Assembly (NCBI GenBank): GCA_013297875.1
Contig: JAAFIW010000010.1
Location: forward strand, 62,001 to 126,000
DNA length: 64,000 bases
Source: Comamonadaceae bacterium
GTDB taxonomy: Bacteria > Pseudomonadota > Gammaproteobacteria > Burkholderiales > Burkholderiaceae_C
Direction of reading: 5' to 3'
The position numbers and the translations under genes are program-made. Positions 51,743-63,083 of this stretch are shown piece after piece (position 1 is the stretch's first letter; each line of letters starts with the position of its first letter). The notes beneath the pieces were generated by a model. It did not search any database. It saw nothing but the letters and a program-made list of their open reading frames with translations, and was not told where the DNA came from.

Positions 51743-52054
51743 ATGTACGCGGTCATAAAAACTGGAGGCAAGCAGTATCGTGTTGCTTCCGGCGAAAAAA
51801 TTAAAGTAGAACAGATTGCTGCGGACGTAGGCCAGGAAATCGTGATGGATCAGGTTTTGGCAGTCGGCAACGGCAGCGAAATCAAGATCGGCACGCCCCT
51901 GGTGTCCGGCGCAACCGTCACCGTCACGGTGGTCGCTCATGGTTTGCACGACAAAGTGCGCATTTTCAAAATGCGCCGTCGCAAACACTATCAAAAACGC
52001 CAGGGCCACCGCCAGCAGTTCACTGAACTGCAAATCGGCGCCATCGCGGGTTAA
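51743..52054 (+). CDS. rplU: 50S ribosomal protein L21
   Basis: The 103-residue protein binds 23S rRNA in the large subunit. It begins [20 protein letters not shown], with [20 protein letters not shown] typical of L21. It is followed 15 bp later by rpmA. AGAGG precedes the ATG. Confidence 0.98.
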   Translation: MYAVIKTGGKQYRVASGEKIKVEQIAADVGQEIVMDQVLAVGNGSEIKIGTPLVSGATVTVTVVAHGLHDKVRIFKMRRRKHYQKRQGHRQQFTELQIGAIAG

Positions 52055-52069
52055 TCGCAGGAGCTAGAC

Positions 52070-52351
52070 ATGGCACAGAAAAAAGGCGGCGGCTCTACGC
52101 GAAACGGGCGCGATTCGCAGCCCAAAATGTTGGGTGTGAAAGCGTTTGGCGGTCAGTTGATCAGCGCCGGCGCCATCATCGTGCGCCAGCGCGGCACCAA
52201 GTTTCACCCCGGCACCAATGTGGGCCAGGGCAAAGACCACACCTTGTTCGCCCTGGTTGACGGCCACGTGTCGTTCGCCGTGAAGGGTGCCTTGAACAAG
52301 CACACCATCTTCGTCACGCCTGTTGCTGCAGACGTTGCCGCAGCGGCCTGA
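52070..52351 (+). CDS. rpmA: 50S ribosomal protein L27
   Basis: The 93-residue protein lies near the peptidyl-transferase centre. It starts [20 protein letters not shown] and contains [16 protein letters not shown], both canonical. It is a little longer than usual at the C-terminus (VAADVAAAA). A terminator follows at 52392. Confidence 0.98.
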   Translation: MAQKKGGGSTRNGRDSQPKMLGVKAFGGQLISAGAIIVRQRGTKFHPGTNVGQGKDHTLFALVDGHVSFAVKGALNKHTIFVTPVAADVAAAA

Positions 52352-52375
52352 ACGGACTGTCTACAGGCCGTCTGA

Positions 52376-53527
<1,152 letters not shown>

Positions 53528-53534
53528 ATCGTTG

Positions 53535-53586
53535 ATTGCTATTAAAAATATAGCTGCTTGAGCAGTATTCGAATAGGCTGCAAGCC
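53535..53586 (+). repeat. Dispersed repeat, copy 20
   Basis: TGCTATTAAAAATATAGCTG, CTTGAGCAGTATTCGAATAG, GCTGCAAGCC, between obgE and proB; it ends within 4 bp of the proB start. Confidence 0.88.
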
Positions 53587-53589
53587 ACT

Positions 53590-54753
53590 ATGACTCATCC
53601 ATCAAGTTCTGAGCCTGTTTCGACCGTGCTGCGCGATGCCAAACGTATCGTCGTCAAGGTGGGCTCCAGCCTGGTCACCAATGAAGGCCGCGGCCTGGAC
53701 GAACAGGCCATTGGCCAGTGGTGCCGCCAACTGGCGGCTTTGGTCAAAGGGCAGGGCGGCCAGCCGCGCGAGGTCGTCATGGTTTCCAGCGGTGCCATTG
53801 CCGAGGGCATGAAGCGCCTGGGCTGGGCCACCCGCCCCACCCAATTGCACGAGCTGCAGGCCGCTGCGGCCGTGGGCCAAATGGGCCTGGCCCAGATGTA
53901 CGAAACCAAGCTGCGCGAGCAAGGCCTGGGCAGCGCCCAGGTGCTGCTGACGCATGCCGACCTGGCTGACCGCGAGCGCTACCTGAACGCCCGCTCCACC
54001 TTGCTGACCTTGCTGCAACTGGGCGTGGTGCCGGTGATCAACGAAAACGACACCGTGGTCAACGACGAGATCAAATTCGGCGACAACGACACCCTGGGCG
54101 CGCTGGTGGCCAACCTGGTCGATGCCGATGCGCTGGTGATCCTGACCGATCAAAAAGGCCTTTACAGCGCCGATCCGCGCAAAGACCCGGCGGCCGTGTT
54201 TGTGAGCGTGGCCAAAGCCGGCGACCCGGCGCTGGAAGCCATGGCTGGCGGCGCCGGTAGCAGCATTGGACGCGGCGGCATGATCACCAAAATTCTGGCG
54301 GCCAAGCGTGCCGCGGGCTCGGGCGCATCGACGGTAATTGCCTGGGGCCGCGAGCCCGACGCGCTGCTGCGCCTGGCCGCCGGCGAGCCGATTGGCACCC
54401 TGCTGGTGGCGCAAACCCAGAAGAAACAGGCACGCAAGCAATGGATGGCCGACCACTTGCAACTGCGTGGTGCGGTGACGGTGGACGACGGTGCGGTGGC
54501 CAAGGTGCAAACCGAGGGCAAGAGCCTGCTGCCGATTGGCATGACGGCGGTGGAAGGTGATTTTTCGCGTGGCGACGTGATTGCCGTGCGCAACAGCCAG
54601 GGTACCGAGATTGCGCGGGGCCTGGCCAACTACGCCAGCGCCGAAGCCCGTCTGCTGTGCCGCAAGGCCTCAGCCGAGATTGCGAGCCTGCTGGGGTATG
54701 CGGCTGAGCCCGAGATGATTCACCGGGACAACTTGGTGCTGACCAACGCCTGA
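53590..54753 (+). CDS. proB: Glutamate 5-kinase
   Basis: ProB phosphorylates glutamate in the first step of proline synthesis. The 387 residues comprise the amino-acid kinase domain ([58 protein letters not shown]) and a C-terminal PUA domain (from about 285). It follows obgE, a common betaproteobacterial order. Confidence 0.96.
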   Translation: MTHPSSSEPVSTVLRDAKRIVVKVGSSLVTNEGRGLDEQAIGQWCRQLAALVKGQGGQPREVVMVSSGAIAEGMKRLGWATRPTQLHELQAAAAVGQMGLAQMYETKLREQGLGSAQVLLTHADLADRERYLNARSTLLTLLQLGVVPVINENDTVVNDEIKFGDNDTLGALVANLVDADALVILTDQKGLYSADPRKDPAAVFVSVAKAGDPALEAMAGGAGSSIGRGGMITKILAAKRAAGSGASTVIAWGREPDALLRLAAGEPIGTLLVAQTQKKQARKQWMADHLQLRGAVTVDDGAVAKVQTEGKSLLPIGMTAVEGDFSRGDVIAVRNSQGTEIARGLANYASAEARLLCRKASAEIASLLGYAAEPEMIHRDNLVLTNA

Positions 54754-54763
54754 GCCACCAGGC

Positions 54764-55279
54764 TTATTTGCCGCCAAACCGCGTGTCCACCGGCGCACGC
54801 AAGTCACGCACCATCTGCTGCACGGAGCCATTGGGCGAGGTACCTAAACACAGGCCATTGCGCGCCAGGCTCAAGCTGTGGCGCGAAGGCTGTGGGTCTT
54901 GTAAGGATCGCCATTGCGGGTTGGCCGTGAGGCTCCATTCCTGCCCCGTGTGCCTTGCATACACCTTGACTTCACCGGTGGCGCAGCGAATGCCCTCATA
55001 CAGCGCATTGCGCGCGCCGCTGCTGCTGTTGGCCACCACCACGTAGCGCACCACGCCATCGGGCGTGAGGCTCACGGTTTTGGGGTCAATTCCAAAGCGC
55101 AAGTTGGCAAACCTCGCCACCTCGATATCGATCAGTCCATCGGCACTGAACGCCGGTGGCGCGGAAGCCTGGCTTTCTTTCCAGTCAGGGTCCAGGTCGC
55201 TGAACTGGGCGTGGGCAGCCAGTGCCGACACGGCCCACAGGCAGACAATACCCAGGCGCAAAAAATCAGATTGGCGCAA
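54764..55279 (-). CDS. CNP1-like family secreted protein
   Basis: This 171-residue protein has a signal peptide ([18 protein letters not shown]) and a CNP1-like domain: [52 protein letters not shown]. The family was named for a cryptic Neisseria protein; function unknown. The start TTG 55279 was chosen because GGAGACCC lies just upstream; it overlaps the rppH end by 14 bp. Confidence 0.85.
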   Translation of the reverse strand: MRQSDFLRLGIVCLWAVSALAAHAQFSDLDPDWKESQASAPPAFSADGLIDIEVARFANLRFGIDPKTVSLTPDGVVRYVVVANSSSGARNALYEGIRCATGEVKVYARHTGQEWSLTANPQWRSLQDPQPSRHSLSLARNGLCLGTSPNGSVQQMVRDLRAPVDTRFGGK

Positions 55280-55964
55280 GCGGGTCTCCTGTGTTGTTGC
55301 GTGCCATAGCAGACAGGCTGGTGTTGGGATCCGGGTCAAAGCTGGCACCGGGTGGCAAGTCAAACTGCATGGGCAGGGTCATGAGCTGCGACGGCGTGAG
55401 TTCACGACGCTCCAGGCCAGCAAAATCAGACGCTGACTCGTGATCCCCGTCGCGGGGCCGCCCACCGCGGCGGTTGCGTCCGTCGTGGCGCGGCACATAG
55501 CGCGACAACTCGGTCAGCGCCATCTCGTACACGCCGCGTTTGAACTCCACCACCATGTCCAGCGGCACCCAGTAGTCATTCCAGCGCCAGGCATCAAACT
55601 CCGGATGGTTGGTGGCGCGCAGGTTTAAATCCCAGTCGTGACCGAGCAATTGCAGCAGAAACCAGATCTGCTTTTGGCCACGGTAATGGCCGCGCGCATC
55701 GCGCCGGATGTATCTGTCTGGCACCTCATAGCGCAACCAGTCGCGGGTACGGGCCACGATGCGCACATGCTCGGGTTGCAGACCAACCTCTTCGTGCAGC
55801 TCCCGCAACATGGCTTGCTCGGGCGTTTCCCCCCGATCAATGCCACCCTGCGGAAACTGCCAACTGTGGGTGCGTATGCGCTTGCCCCAAAACACCTGGC
55901 TCTTCTGGTTGAGCAAGATGATGCCGACGTTAGGCCTAAAGCCGTCCCGGTCAAGCATAATCAA
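55266..55964 (-). CDS. rppH: RNA pyrophosphohydrolase (Nudix)
   Basis: RppH removes pyrophosphate from mRNA 5' ends and starts decay. The Nudix box [20 protein letters not shown] lies near residues 40-59. The N-terminus [20 protein letters not shown] and WQFPQGG fit RppH closely. The 232-residue length exceeds E. coli RppH by a polar C-terminal tail, as in other betaproteobacteria. The start may be ATG 55958. It is divergent from proS, the usual arrangement. Confidence 0.94.
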   Translation of the reverse strand: MIMLDRDGFRPNVGIILLNQKSQVFWGKRIRTHSWQFPQGGIDRGETPEQAMLRELHEEVGLQPEHVRIVARTRDWLRYEVPDRYIRRDARGHYRGQKQIWFLLQLLGHDWDLNLRATNHPEFDAWRWNDYWVPLDMVVEFKRGVYEMALTELSRYVPRHDGRNRRGGRPRDGDHESASDFAGLERRELTPSQLMTLPMQFDLPPGASFDPDPNTSLSAMARNNTGDPLAPI

Positions 55965-56096
55965 ACCCCAATTTTTTAACTGTCTTGATTATGCCCGCCA
56001 ACGCTGGCGCCGCCTAGGCCGGGTAACCCTATTTTCGTAGCGCTGCAGGCATTTGGCAGGTGCTGCGCGCGCTGTTCACTCAACACCCCCACCCGC

Positions 56097-57842
56097 ATGA
56101 AAGCCTCTCAGTTCTTTATCTCCACCCTCAAAGAAGCCCCCGCCGACGCCGAGGTGGCCAGCCACCAGTTGATGACCCGTGCGGGACTGATCAAAAAACT
56201 GGGCGCGGGCATTTACACCTACATGCCCATGGGTTTGCGGGTGATCCGCAAGGTGGAGGCCATCGTGCGCGAGGAAATGAACCGCGCTGGCGCGGTGGAG
56301 CTTTCCATGCCGGTGGTGCAACCGGCCGAGCTGTGGCAGGAATCGGGCCGGTTTCAAACCATGGGGCCTGAGCTGTTGCGCATCAAAGACCGGCATGAGC
56401 GGGACTACATCGTGCAACCCACCAGCGAAGAAGTGGTGACTGACATCGCCCGCCAGGAGTTGCGCAGCTACAAGCAACTGCCGAAAAATTTCTACCAGAT
56501 TCAAACCAAATTCCGCGACGAGCGCCGCCCGCGCTTTGGCCTGATGCGTGGGCGCGAGTTCACGATGAAAGATGCCTACAGCTTTGACCGCGACCTGGAA
56601 GCCGCCAAGAAGAGTTACGACGCGATGGCCGCGGCCTACCGCAAGATTTTCGACCGCTTTGGCCTGCGCTACCGCGCGGTGGCCGCCGACAGCGGCGCGA
56701 TTGGTGGTGACTTGTCGGAAGAATTCCAGGTGATTGCGGCAACGGGTGAAGACGCCATCGTGTATTGCCCCGCTAGCGACTACGCGGCCAATATGGAAAA
56801 AGCCTCGGCATTGGCCCCCCAAGGCCCATGCCCAGCAGCCACGCAGGCACTGGCCAAAACGCCCACGCCCGGCAAAAGCACCTGCGCCGACGTGGCGCAA
56901 CTGCTGGGCCTGCCGCTGCAAAACACTGTCAAATCGCTGGTGCTGGCCACCGACCAGGCCAACGACAAGGGCGAGATCGTCAAAACCCAGGTCTGGCTGC
57001 TGCTGCTGCGCGGCGACCACGACATGAATGAAATCAAAGTGTCAAAGGTGCCGGGTCTGGATGCCGGTTTCCGCTTTGCCACCGTGCCCGAAATCATCGA
57101 GCACTTTGGCTGCAAGCCGGGTTATCTCGGGCCACTGAATATGAAAAAACCGGTGCAACTGGTGGTCGATCGCGACGTGGCGGTGATGGCCGACTGGGTC
57201 TGCGGTGCCAATGAAGAAGACTTTCACATGACCGGCGTGAACTGGGGTCGCGACCTGCCTGAGCCCGATTTAGTCGTTGACATTCGCAACGTGGTCGAAG
57301 GCGATCTGTCGCCTGACGGCAAGGGCGTGCTGGCGATTGAGCGCGGCATCGAGGTCGGGCACATCTTTGTGCTCGGAACCAAGTACAGCGCGGCCATGAA
57401 CGCCACCTTCCTGGCCGACGACGGCAAACCCAAGCACTTCGAGATGGGTTGCTATGGCATCGGTATCACCCGCTTGCCAGCAGCGGCGATCGAGCAAAAC
57501 CACGATGCGCGCGGCATCATCTGGCCCGATGCGATTGCCCCGTTCACCGTGGTGGTCTGCCCCATCAACCCGGACCGCAGCCCCGAGGTCAAAGCCGCCG
57601 CGTTCCAGCTGTATGAGCAGCTTCTGGCCGCTGGCGTTGACGCGCTGATCGACGACCGCGGCGAGCGCCCCGGTGCCATGTTTGCCGACTGGGAACTGAT
57701 CGGCGTGCCGCACCGCATCGCCGTCGGCGACAAAGGGCTGAAAGACGGCGTGCTGGAGTACCAACACCGCCGCGACACCGAGGCCACGCGCGTGCCGGTG
57801 GGCGAGGCGCTGGCGTTTGTGCAGCAGCGTCTGAGTACCTGA
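56097..57842 (+). CDS. proS: Prolyl-tRNA synthetase
   Basis: Class II synthetase with an editing (INS) domain. The catalytic core has [25 protein letters not shown], and [20 protein letters not shown]; the INS/YbaK-like editing domain spans about residues 225-400 ([15 protein letters not shown]); the anticodon-binding domain is C-terminal ([33 protein letters not shown]). The 581-residue length is usual. Confidence 0.97.
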   Translation: MKASQFFISTLKEAPADAEVASHQLMTRAGLIKKLGAGIYTYMPMGLRVIRKVEAIVREEMNRAGAVELSMPVVQPAELWQESGRFQTMGPELLRIKDRHERDYIVQPTSEEVVTDIARQELRSYKQLPKNFYQIQTKFRDERRPRFGLMRGREFTMKDAYSFDRDLEAAKKSYDAMAAAYRKIFDRFGLRYRAVAADSGAIGGDLSEEFQVIAATGEDAIVYCPASDYAANMEKASALAPQGPCPAATQALAKTPTPGKSTCADVAQLLGLPLQNTVKSLVLATDQANDKGEIVKTQVWLLLLRGDHDMNEIKVSKVPGLDAGFRFATVPEIIEHFGCKPGYLGPLNMKKPVQLVVDRDVAVMADWVCGANEEDFHMTGVNWGRDLPEPDLVVDIRNVVEGDLSPDGKGVLAIERGIEVGHIFVLGTKYSAAMNATFLADDGKPKHFEMGCYGIGITRLPAAAIEQNHDARGIIWPDAIAPFTVVVCPINPDRSPEVKAAAFQLYEQLLAAGVDALIDDRGERPGAMFADWELIGVPHRIAVGDKGLKDGVLEYQHRRDTEATRVPVGEALAFVQQRLST

Positions 57843-57848
57843 CATCAC

Positions 57849-58460
57849 GTGATTTCAAGAAGAATCTGCCTGTCGTCCCTGCCAATACTGCTCGGGCAGC
57901 TATCAATAGCAGAGCAGGCAACAGCCGGCGCGCAGCTGGAAGAGCCGCTGGTTGACTCGGTGCGTACCGCGCTCAGCTCGGCCATTGCCAACAGCGCACC
58001 ACCGGTTCCCGAGTTTTCAGACACCGAATCGCGCTTGGTCTACCTGCGCTGGTTGGGCGCACTCAGCCCACGCCTGGCCAAGCGCAAGCCTGAGTTGGCC
58101 CAGCGTAAAGAGTTTTTACAAACCGTCTGGTACGAAAGCAAGCGCGCCGGGCTGGACACCACCACGGTGATGGGTTTGATACAAGTCGAAAGCGCCTTCC
58201 GCAAATTCGCCGTCTCCCCCGTGGGTGCCCGTGGCTACATGCAGGTCATGCCGTTCTGGACCCGCGTGATCGGCGATGGCGACGCCAGCAAACTATTCCA
58301 TCTACAGACCAATCTGCGTTTTGGCTGCGTGATCCTGCGCCACTACCTGGAGCGCGAACGCGGCGACTTGTTTCTAGCCCTGGGCCGCTACAACGGCAGC
58401 CGGGGCAAGGCGGCGTATCCGGATTCGGTGATGGCGGCGAAGAAAAACTGGGTGGTTTGA
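57849..58460 (+). CDS. Lytic transglycosylase domain protein (Slt-like)
   Basis: This 203-residue periplasmic enzyme cleaves peptidoglycan. After a signal region, the SLT domain contains GLIQVESAFRKFAVSPVGAR (catalytic Glu in VESAF), GYMQVMPFW and LALGRYNGSRG. The start is GTG 57849, 7 bp after proS. The signal region LPILLGQLSIAEQ is translated repeat copy 21, so the export signal was partly rebuilt from a repeat. Confidence 0.9.
   Translation: MISRRICLSSLPILLGQLSIAEQATAGAQLEEPLVDSVRTALSSAIANSAPPVPEFSDTESRLVYLRWLGALSPRLAKRKPELAQRKEFLQTVWYESKRAGLDTTTVMGLIQVESAFRKFAVSPVGARGYMQVMPFWTRVIGDGDASKLFHLQTNLRFGCVILRHYLERERGDLFLALGRYNGSRGKAAYPDSVMAAKKNWVV
57880..57915 (-). repeat. Dispersed repeat, copy 21 (translated in a signal peptide)
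   Basis: GCCAATACTGCTCGGGCAGC, TATCAATAGCAGAGC, in frame in the transglycosylase gene. Confidence 0.82.
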
Positions 58461-58567
58461 CGCCAAAAATGACATATAACGGCGCGCTTCGCGCTACATG
58501 ACAAATGACTGATACGGGAACATGCGGCAGCGCCGCGTCATCGCTGCGCGTAGCGCACGGTCATGTG

Positions 58568-58888
58568 TCATTGCCCACCCAGCACCTGTTGCAATTCCCC
58601 GTTCTCATACATCTCCATCATGATGTCTGAGCCGCCAATGAACTCGCCTTTGACGTACAGCTGGGGCACGGTGGGCCAGTTGCTGTAGTCCTTGATGCCT
58701 TGGCGTACCTCGTTGTCTTCCAGCACGTTGACGGTTTTCACGGTTTTGGTGTCGACGCCGCAGGCTTTCAAAATCTGAATGGCGCGGCCTGAAAAGCCGC
58801 ACTGGGGGAAGCTGGCATTGCCTTTCATGAACAGCACGATGTCGTTTTCCTTGACCAGGCTGTCGATGCGTTGTTGTGTGTCGCTCAT
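58568..58888 (-). CDS. grxD: Monothiol glutaredoxin Grx4
   Basis: The 106-residue protein binds and delivers [2Fe-2S] clusters with glutathione. The CGFS active site is at residues 30-33, with [19 protein letters not shown] near 70. The ATG at 58888 was chosen for the family start MSDTQQRID. It ends a minus-strand hemA-prfA-prmC-grxD order common in betaproteobacteria. Confidence 0.96.
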   Translation of the reverse strand: MSDTQQRIDSLVKENDIVLFMKGNASFPQCGFSGRAIQILKACGVDTKTVKTVNVLEDNEVRQGIKDYSNWPTVPQLYVKGEFIGGSDIMMEMYENGELQQVLGGQ

Positions 58889-58915
58889 GGGTTCTCTCCG
58901 GTTTGAATGCTTAGG

Positions 58916-59073
58916 AAACCGCTGCACAACTTTTGCGGTCTGCGATCAAACGGACTTGGGCGTACCGCTGCGTTGTTTTTCTTGTCAATAGCACCGCTAT
59001 TGACTGCAAAAAGACGCCTTGCGCTAATTCCCAATCCGTTCGCCGCAGTTCCGCAAAAGTTATGCAGCGGTTT
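58916..59073. repeat. 158-bp long palindrome between prmC and grxD
   Basis: The outer arms 58916-58938 and 59051-59073 (AAACCGCTGCACAACTTTTG...) pair at 22 of 23 positions; the inner parts also pair imperfectly, with GTCAATAGC/GCTATTGAC at the tip. The whole may fold as one long hairpin. No coding potential. Confidence 0.82.
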
Positions 59074-59079
59074 GATGAA

Positions 59080-60060
59080 TTATCCCGCGACAGGCCATTG
59101 CCCGCCGGTCACGCGTGCAATGCCCGCCAGATCGGCGCGGGTGCTGATCTGGGTCAAGCCCTGGCGGGCCAACAGCGCCTGCACGGCCTCAGCCTGGTCG
59201 TAGCCATGCTCCAGCAGCAGCCAGCCGCCGGGCAGCAGGTGGGCAGGGGCCTGCGCGGCGATGGTTTGCAGGTCGGCCAGGCCGTTTTTGGCGGCCACCA
59301 GAGCTTGCGTGGGCTCGTGGGTGAGGGCGGCCAGGTGCGGGTCGCCGGGGGCGATGTAGGGGGGGTTGGCGGCGATGAGGTGGTAGCGCGGCGACAAATG
59401 AACAGGTTGGGAGGCGGCCCTCACCCCAGCCCTCTCCCAGCAAGGGGAGAGGGAGGAAGGCGGTAACACGGGATTTTCTCCCTCTCCCTCTGGGAGAGGG
59501 TTGGGGTGAGGGCCAGAGGACACACGGCGCTCGTCAACCGTGAATTCAAACCAGTTTCCCAAACCAAACGCCACCCCCAAGCCCAGCGCCTGCGCATTCC
59601 CCCGCGCCACCTCCAGCGCATCGGCACTGGCGTCCACCGCCGTGACCTGCGCGTCGGGTCTTTGCGACGCAATCGCCAGCGCAATCGCGCCGCTGCCCGT
59701 GCCCAGGTCGATCACTTGCGGCGTGGCGATGTCAGCCAGCAATTCCAGCGCCCAATCCACCAGGGTTTCGGTGTCGGGCCGGGGCACCAGCACGCGGGCA
59801 TCGACGGCCAGGTTCAGCCCGTAAAACGCCTGGTAGCCCACGATGTAGGCCAGCGGCTCACCGGCGCTGCTGCGCTTGCACAGGCCTTGAAAGCGTTGCA
59901 GGGCGGCGGGCTTCAGCGGGTCGCTGTCGTGGGCCAGCAGCCAGGCGCGCTCAGCGGGCGCGCGGCCCAGGGCGTGCAGCAGCAGCAATTGGGCATCGAG
60001 TCGTGGCAGACCTTGCGCCGTGGCAGTGCGAACCGCGTCGGCTATGGAGGTGGTGGCCAT
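59080..60060 (-). CDS. prmC: Release factor glutamine methyltransferase PrmC (with translated repeat)
   Basis: PrmC methylates the GGQ glutamine of RF1/RF2. The N-terminal domain and SAM motif VIDLGTGSGAIALAI (117-131) are normal; the catalytic NPPY is at 232-235. Between FGLGNWFE (166-172) and YHLIAANPPY an extra stretch of about 37-45 residues (PHPNPLPEGEGE, SLSPCWERAGVRA) is a translated 97-bp palindrome. Length 326, against roughly 280-290 in relatives. It lies directly beside the active site, yet the frame is kept. Confidence 0.93.
   Translation of the reverse strand: MATTSIADAVRTATAQGLPRLDAQLLLLHALGRAPAERAWLLAHDSDPLKPAALQRFQGLCKRSSAGEPLAYIVGYQAFYGLNLAVDARVLVPRPDTETLVDWALELLADIATPQVIDLGTGSGAIALAIASQRPDAQVTAVDASADALEVARGNAQALGLGVAFGLGNWFEFTVDERRVSSGPHPNPLPEGEGENPVLPPSSLSPCWERAGVRAASQPVHLSPRYHLIAANPPYIAPGDPHLAALTHEPTQALVAAKNGLADLQTIAAQAPAHLLPGGWLLLEHGYDQAEAVQALLARQGLTQISTRADLAGIARVTGGQWPVAG
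59417..59513. repeat. CCCTCACCCCAGCCCTCTCC palindrome pair inside prmC
   Basis: GCCCTCACCCCAGCCCTCTC at the left and GGGAGAGGGTTGGGGTGAGG at the right are inverted copies about 97 bp end to end. Same family as 17548-17655 and 28500-28537. It is translated in frame. Confidence 0.92.
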
Positions 60061-60064
60061 TTAG

Positions 60065-60120
60065 ATGCTACTTATTTAATAGCTGCTTGAGCAATGAATA
60101 TATGGGCTGGTGGCCGATTT
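60065..60120 (+). repeat. Dispersed repeat, copy 22
   Basis: TTTAATAGCTGCTTGAGCAA, TGAATATATGGGCTGGTGGC, CGATTTG, filling the prfA-prmC gap. Confidence 0.92.
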
Positions 60121-60146
60121 GATGCACAAATGGCCCTAAAGCACCC

Positions 60147-61235
60147 TTAAGCAGGCATCACCCGCTCCAGCTCCTCCAACTGCTCGGCCTTGCGCGCCAG
60201 CAGCAGGCCGCCTACCACCTCGTCCAGGTCGCCTTCCATGATGAAGCCCAGTTTGTACAAGGTCAGGTTGATACGGTGGTCGGTCAGGCGCCCTTGGGGG
60301 AAGTTGTAGGTTCTTATTCGGTCGCTTCTGTCACCGCTGCCAATCAGGCCTTTGCGTAGCGCGGCGTCTTTGGCGGCGCGCTCGCTGCGGTCTTTTTCCT
60401 GGATGCGGGCAGTCAGCACTTTGAGCGCCTGGGCTTTGTTGCCGTGCTGGCTGCGTCCGTCCTGGCATTCGGCCACGATGCCGGTGGGCAGGTGGGTGAT
60501 GCGCACCGCGCTGTCGGTTTTGTTGATGTGCTGGCCACCGGCACCGCTGGCACGGTAGGTGTCGATGCGCAAATCAGCCGGGTTGATTTTGATGGCCTCG
60601 GTTTCATCGGGCTCGGGCAGGGCGGCCACGGTGCAGGCGCTGGTGTGGATGCGGCCTTGCGTCTCCGTGGCGGGCACGCGCTGCACGCGGTGGCCGCCCG
60701 ACTCGAACTTGAGCTTGCCGTAGACGCCATCACCTTCCAGCCGAATCACCACCTCCTTGTAGCCGCCCACTTCGCCCTGGCTCTCGCTGACGATTTCGCT
60801 GCGCCAGCCCTGGCGCTCGGCGTAGCGGGTGTACATGCGCAGCAAATCGCCCGCAAACAGGGCTGATTCGTCGCCGCCGGTGCCTGCGCGGATCTCCAGA
60901 AAGGTGTTGCGCACGTCGTCCGGGTCTTTGGGTAGCAGCAGCAGTTGCAAGGCCTCTTCCTGCTCGGCCAGATCGGCTTTGGCCTGGGCGACTTCTTCGC
61001 GCGCCATGTCGGCCATGTCGGGGTCGTCGAGCATCTCCAATGCACCAGCGAGATCGGACTGGCGTTGCAGGTAAGCGGCGTAGTGGCCTGCCACTTCACT
61101 GACCTCGGCGTGCTCACGGGTCAACGCACGAAAGCGCGTCATGTCGGCCACCACATCGCTTTGCTGCAAGAAAAAGTCCAGCTCCTGCAGGCGGACGGGG
61201 TAGCGTTCTAGTTGTTGTTTGAGGAAGGGTTTCAT
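60147..61235 (-). CDS. prfA: Peptide chain release factor 1
   Basis: RF1 reads UAA and UAG. The GGQ loop [15 protein letters not shown] lies near residue 230, and the codon-recognition region precedes it. The 362-residue length is normal. The start is ATG 61235 ([13 protein letters not shown]); a longer open frame continues upstream only because the palindromic repeat at 61272-61396 has no stop. It is between hemA and prmC. Confidence 0.97.
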   Translation of the reverse strand: MKPFLKQQLERYPVRLQELDFFLQQSDVVADMTRFRALTREHAEVSEVAGHYAAYLQRQSDLAGALEMLDDPDMADMAREEVAQAKADLAEQEEALQLLLLPKDPDDVRNTFLEIRAGTGGDESALFAGDLLRMYTRYAERQGWRSEIVSESQGEVGGYKEVVIRLEGDGVYGKLKFESGGHRVQRVPATETQGRIHTSACTVAALPEPDETEAIKINPADLRIDTYRASGAGGQHINKTDSAVRITHLPTGIVAECQDGRSQHGNKAQALKVLTARIQEKDRSERAAKDAALRKGLIGSGDRSDRIRTYNFPQGRLTDHRINLTLYKLGFIMEGDLDEVVGGLLLARKAEQLEELERVMPA

Positions 61236-61271
61236 CGCTGATGGTCGTGCTGACGGGTGAATTCGGGTGCA

Positions 61272-61396
61272 TTTTTGAACGCAGAGGACGCGAAGGTGAC
61301 GCAGAGGTCGCAGAAGGAGAAAACTAAAAGAAGAGAAAGTTTCTGGCTGCTTTTTCTGCGCCTTTTCCCATCTTTCGCGTCCTCTGCGTTCAAAAA
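61272..61396. repeat. GAACGCAGAGG inverted repeat, second copy
   Basis: Arms 61272-61294 and 61374-61396 are exact 23-bp inverted copies (TTTTTGAACGCAGAGGACGC plus GAA). It fills the hemA-prfA gap. The other copy is at 666-787. Confidence 0.92.
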
Positions 61397-61429
61397 CTCC
61401 CAGCGGATCGGGGTCTGTGAGCAGCGCAG

Positions 61430-62701
61430 CTAACGCTCTTTGCGCAGAAAAAACCGCTGCACCGCCGCGCTGGCGTTTTCGCGGGCGGCAGGGTCGGCGG
61501 TGTTCAGTTGCACCAGGGCACCGTGCAGCATTTTTTGCGTGAGGCCGCGGCTCAGCGCTTCCAGCACGGCGTCCATGTCTTCGCCTTGGGCCATGCGTTT
61601 GCGGGCGCGGGCCAGCTCCAGGGCGCGCCATTCGTCGGCTTGGGCGTTGAGCTGCTGAATCAAGGGCACCGTGCCGGTTTCGGGGTGGCGCTGGTCCATC
61701 CAGTGCATGAAGCTTTGTACGCCGGCATCGATGATCAGCTCGGCTTGGGCCACCGCCGCCTGGCGGTTTTGCTGGCCGGTTTGCACCACGGAGGCCAGGT
61801 CGTCCACGGTGTACAGGTACACGTCTTGCAGATCTTTCACCTCGGGCTCAATGTCGCGCGGCACCGCCAGGTCGACCATGAACATGGGGCGGTGCTTGCG
61901 CGCGCGCAAAGCTCGCTCCACCGCGCCCAATCCAATCAGCGGCAAGGTGCTGGCGGTGCAACTGACCACCACATCGAACTCGTGCAGGCGGGCCGGTAGA
62001 TCGGCCAGGCCCATGACCTGGGCGCTGAACCGGGCGGCCAGTGTTTCGCCGCGCGCCAGGCTGCGATTGGCAATGGTGATGCTTTTGGGTTGCCGGGCCG
62101 CAAAGTGCGTGGCGGCCAGCTCAATCATGTCGCCTGCGCCGACAAACAGCACGCGCACCTGGCGCAGGTCTTCAAAGAGTTGCCCCGCCAGCCGCACCGC
62201 CGCAGCGGCCATGCTGATGGAGTGCGCGCCAATTTCGGTGGAGCTGCGCACCTCTTTGGCCACAGCAAACGAGCGCTGAAACAGCTGGTTGAGCGTGCTG
62301 CCCACCGCGCCAGCCTGGGTGGCGGCGCGCACCGCGTCTTTGAACTGCCCCAGGATTTGCGGCTCGCCCAGCACCATCGAATCGAGCCCGCTGGCCACGC
62401 GAAAGGCATGGCGCGCGGCCGTGTCGTCGCGCAGGGTGTAGCTGTGTTGCTGCAAAGCGCTGGTGGGCACGCCACCGGTGGTGGCCAGCCAGTCCAGCGT
62501 GGGGGCAATGGCTGCAGGGTCGCCGGCACCGTAAATTTCGGTGCGGTTACAGGTAGACAGCAGGGTGGTTTCGCTGGGGTTGGCAAAAATATTGCGCAAC
62601 GCGCGCACATTGGGCTGCAACTGATCGACCGCAAACGCAAACCGGCCCCGCAAGTCCAGCGGAGCCGTGGTGTGGTTGATGCCTAAGGCCCAGACGGTCA
62701 T
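61430..62701 (-). CDS. hemA: Glutamyl-tRNA reductase
   Basis: HemA reduces glutamyl-tRNA to glutamate semialdehyde, the first step of C5 heme synthesis. The catalytic Cys51 is in [18 protein letters not shown]-like [13 protein letters not shown] opens the protein; the NADPH domain has [18 protein letters not shown]; the C-terminal dimerisation helix is present. The 423-residue length is normal. It heads the hemA-prfA-prmC-grxD group. Confidence 0.97.
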   Translation of the reverse strand: MTVWALGINHTTAPLDLRGRFAFAVDQLQPNVRALRNIFANPSETTLLSTCNRTEIYGAGDPAAIAPTLDWLATTGGVPTSALQQHSYTLRDDTAARHAFRVASGLDSMVLGEPQILGQFKDAVRAATQAGAVGSTLNQLFQRSFAVAKEVRSSTEIGAHSISMAAAAVRLAGQLFEDLRQVRVLFVGAGDMIELAATHFAARQPKSITIANRSLARGETLAARFSAQVMGLADLPARLHEFDVVVSCTASTLPLIGLGAVERALRARKHRPMFMVDLAVPRDIEPEVKDLQDVYLYTVDDLASVVQTGQQNRQAAVAQAELIIDAGVQSFMHWMDQRHPETGTVPLIQQLNAQADEWRALELARARKRMAQGEDMDAVLEALSRGLTQKMLHGALVQLNTADPAARENASAAVQRFFLRKER

Positions 62702-62773
62702 AGGGCCGGATTATAAAATTTGACGATTATGTGAACACTTGCGGTGCGTCAATCACCCCTATCAAAATTTTCC

Positions 62774-63049
62774 ATGAGCGCTTTGGATCTTGCCCTTCAC
62801 CTGCTGAATTTTCTGGCCCCGGCGCTGGCGGTGGGTGCTTCTTTGGCCTTGATCGCTCGCTTTTTCATGCAAAAGCGGCCGTCAGCCCTTTCGTTTACTG
62901 CTCAAGCAGCTATAAATTGTGTAGCAGGAATCGTGGCCTTGCTGGCGGGCCTGGCCTACTTTGGCAACGACGGCAAGATGGCCACTTACGCGGCGCTGGT
63001 GGTGGCGTGCGCGAGCAGCCAATGGGTGCTGGTCAAAGGCTGGCGATAA
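62774..63049 (+). CDS. Small membrane protein, unknown
   Basis: This 91-residue protein has about three hydrophobic segments (LHLLNFLAPALAVGASLALI; CVAGIVALLAGLAYF; AALVVACASSQWVLV). Residues about 39-52 (FTAQAAINCVAG) are translated repeat copy 23. No family is recognised. The ATG at 62774 was chosen; the longer frame from 62744 is possible. It is divergent from hemA. Confidence 0.75.
   Translation: MSALDLALHLLNFLAPALAVGASLALIARFFMQKRPSALSFTAQAAINCVAGIVALLAGLAYFGNDGKMATYAALVVACASSQWVLVKGWR
62888..62928 (-). repeat. Dispersed repeat, copy 23 (translated)
   Basis: CCTTTCGTTTACTGCTCAAG, CAGCTATAAATTGTGTAGC, in frame in the small membrane protein. Confidence 0.85.
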
Positions 63050-63083
63050 AGATTGGGCATAAACGCTGGCGATAATGGTTTGC

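Noticed and set aside
61236-61631. Long N-terminal extension of RF1
   Set aside because: The family start is MKPFLKQQL; the extension is repeat sequence and the end of hemA in another frame.
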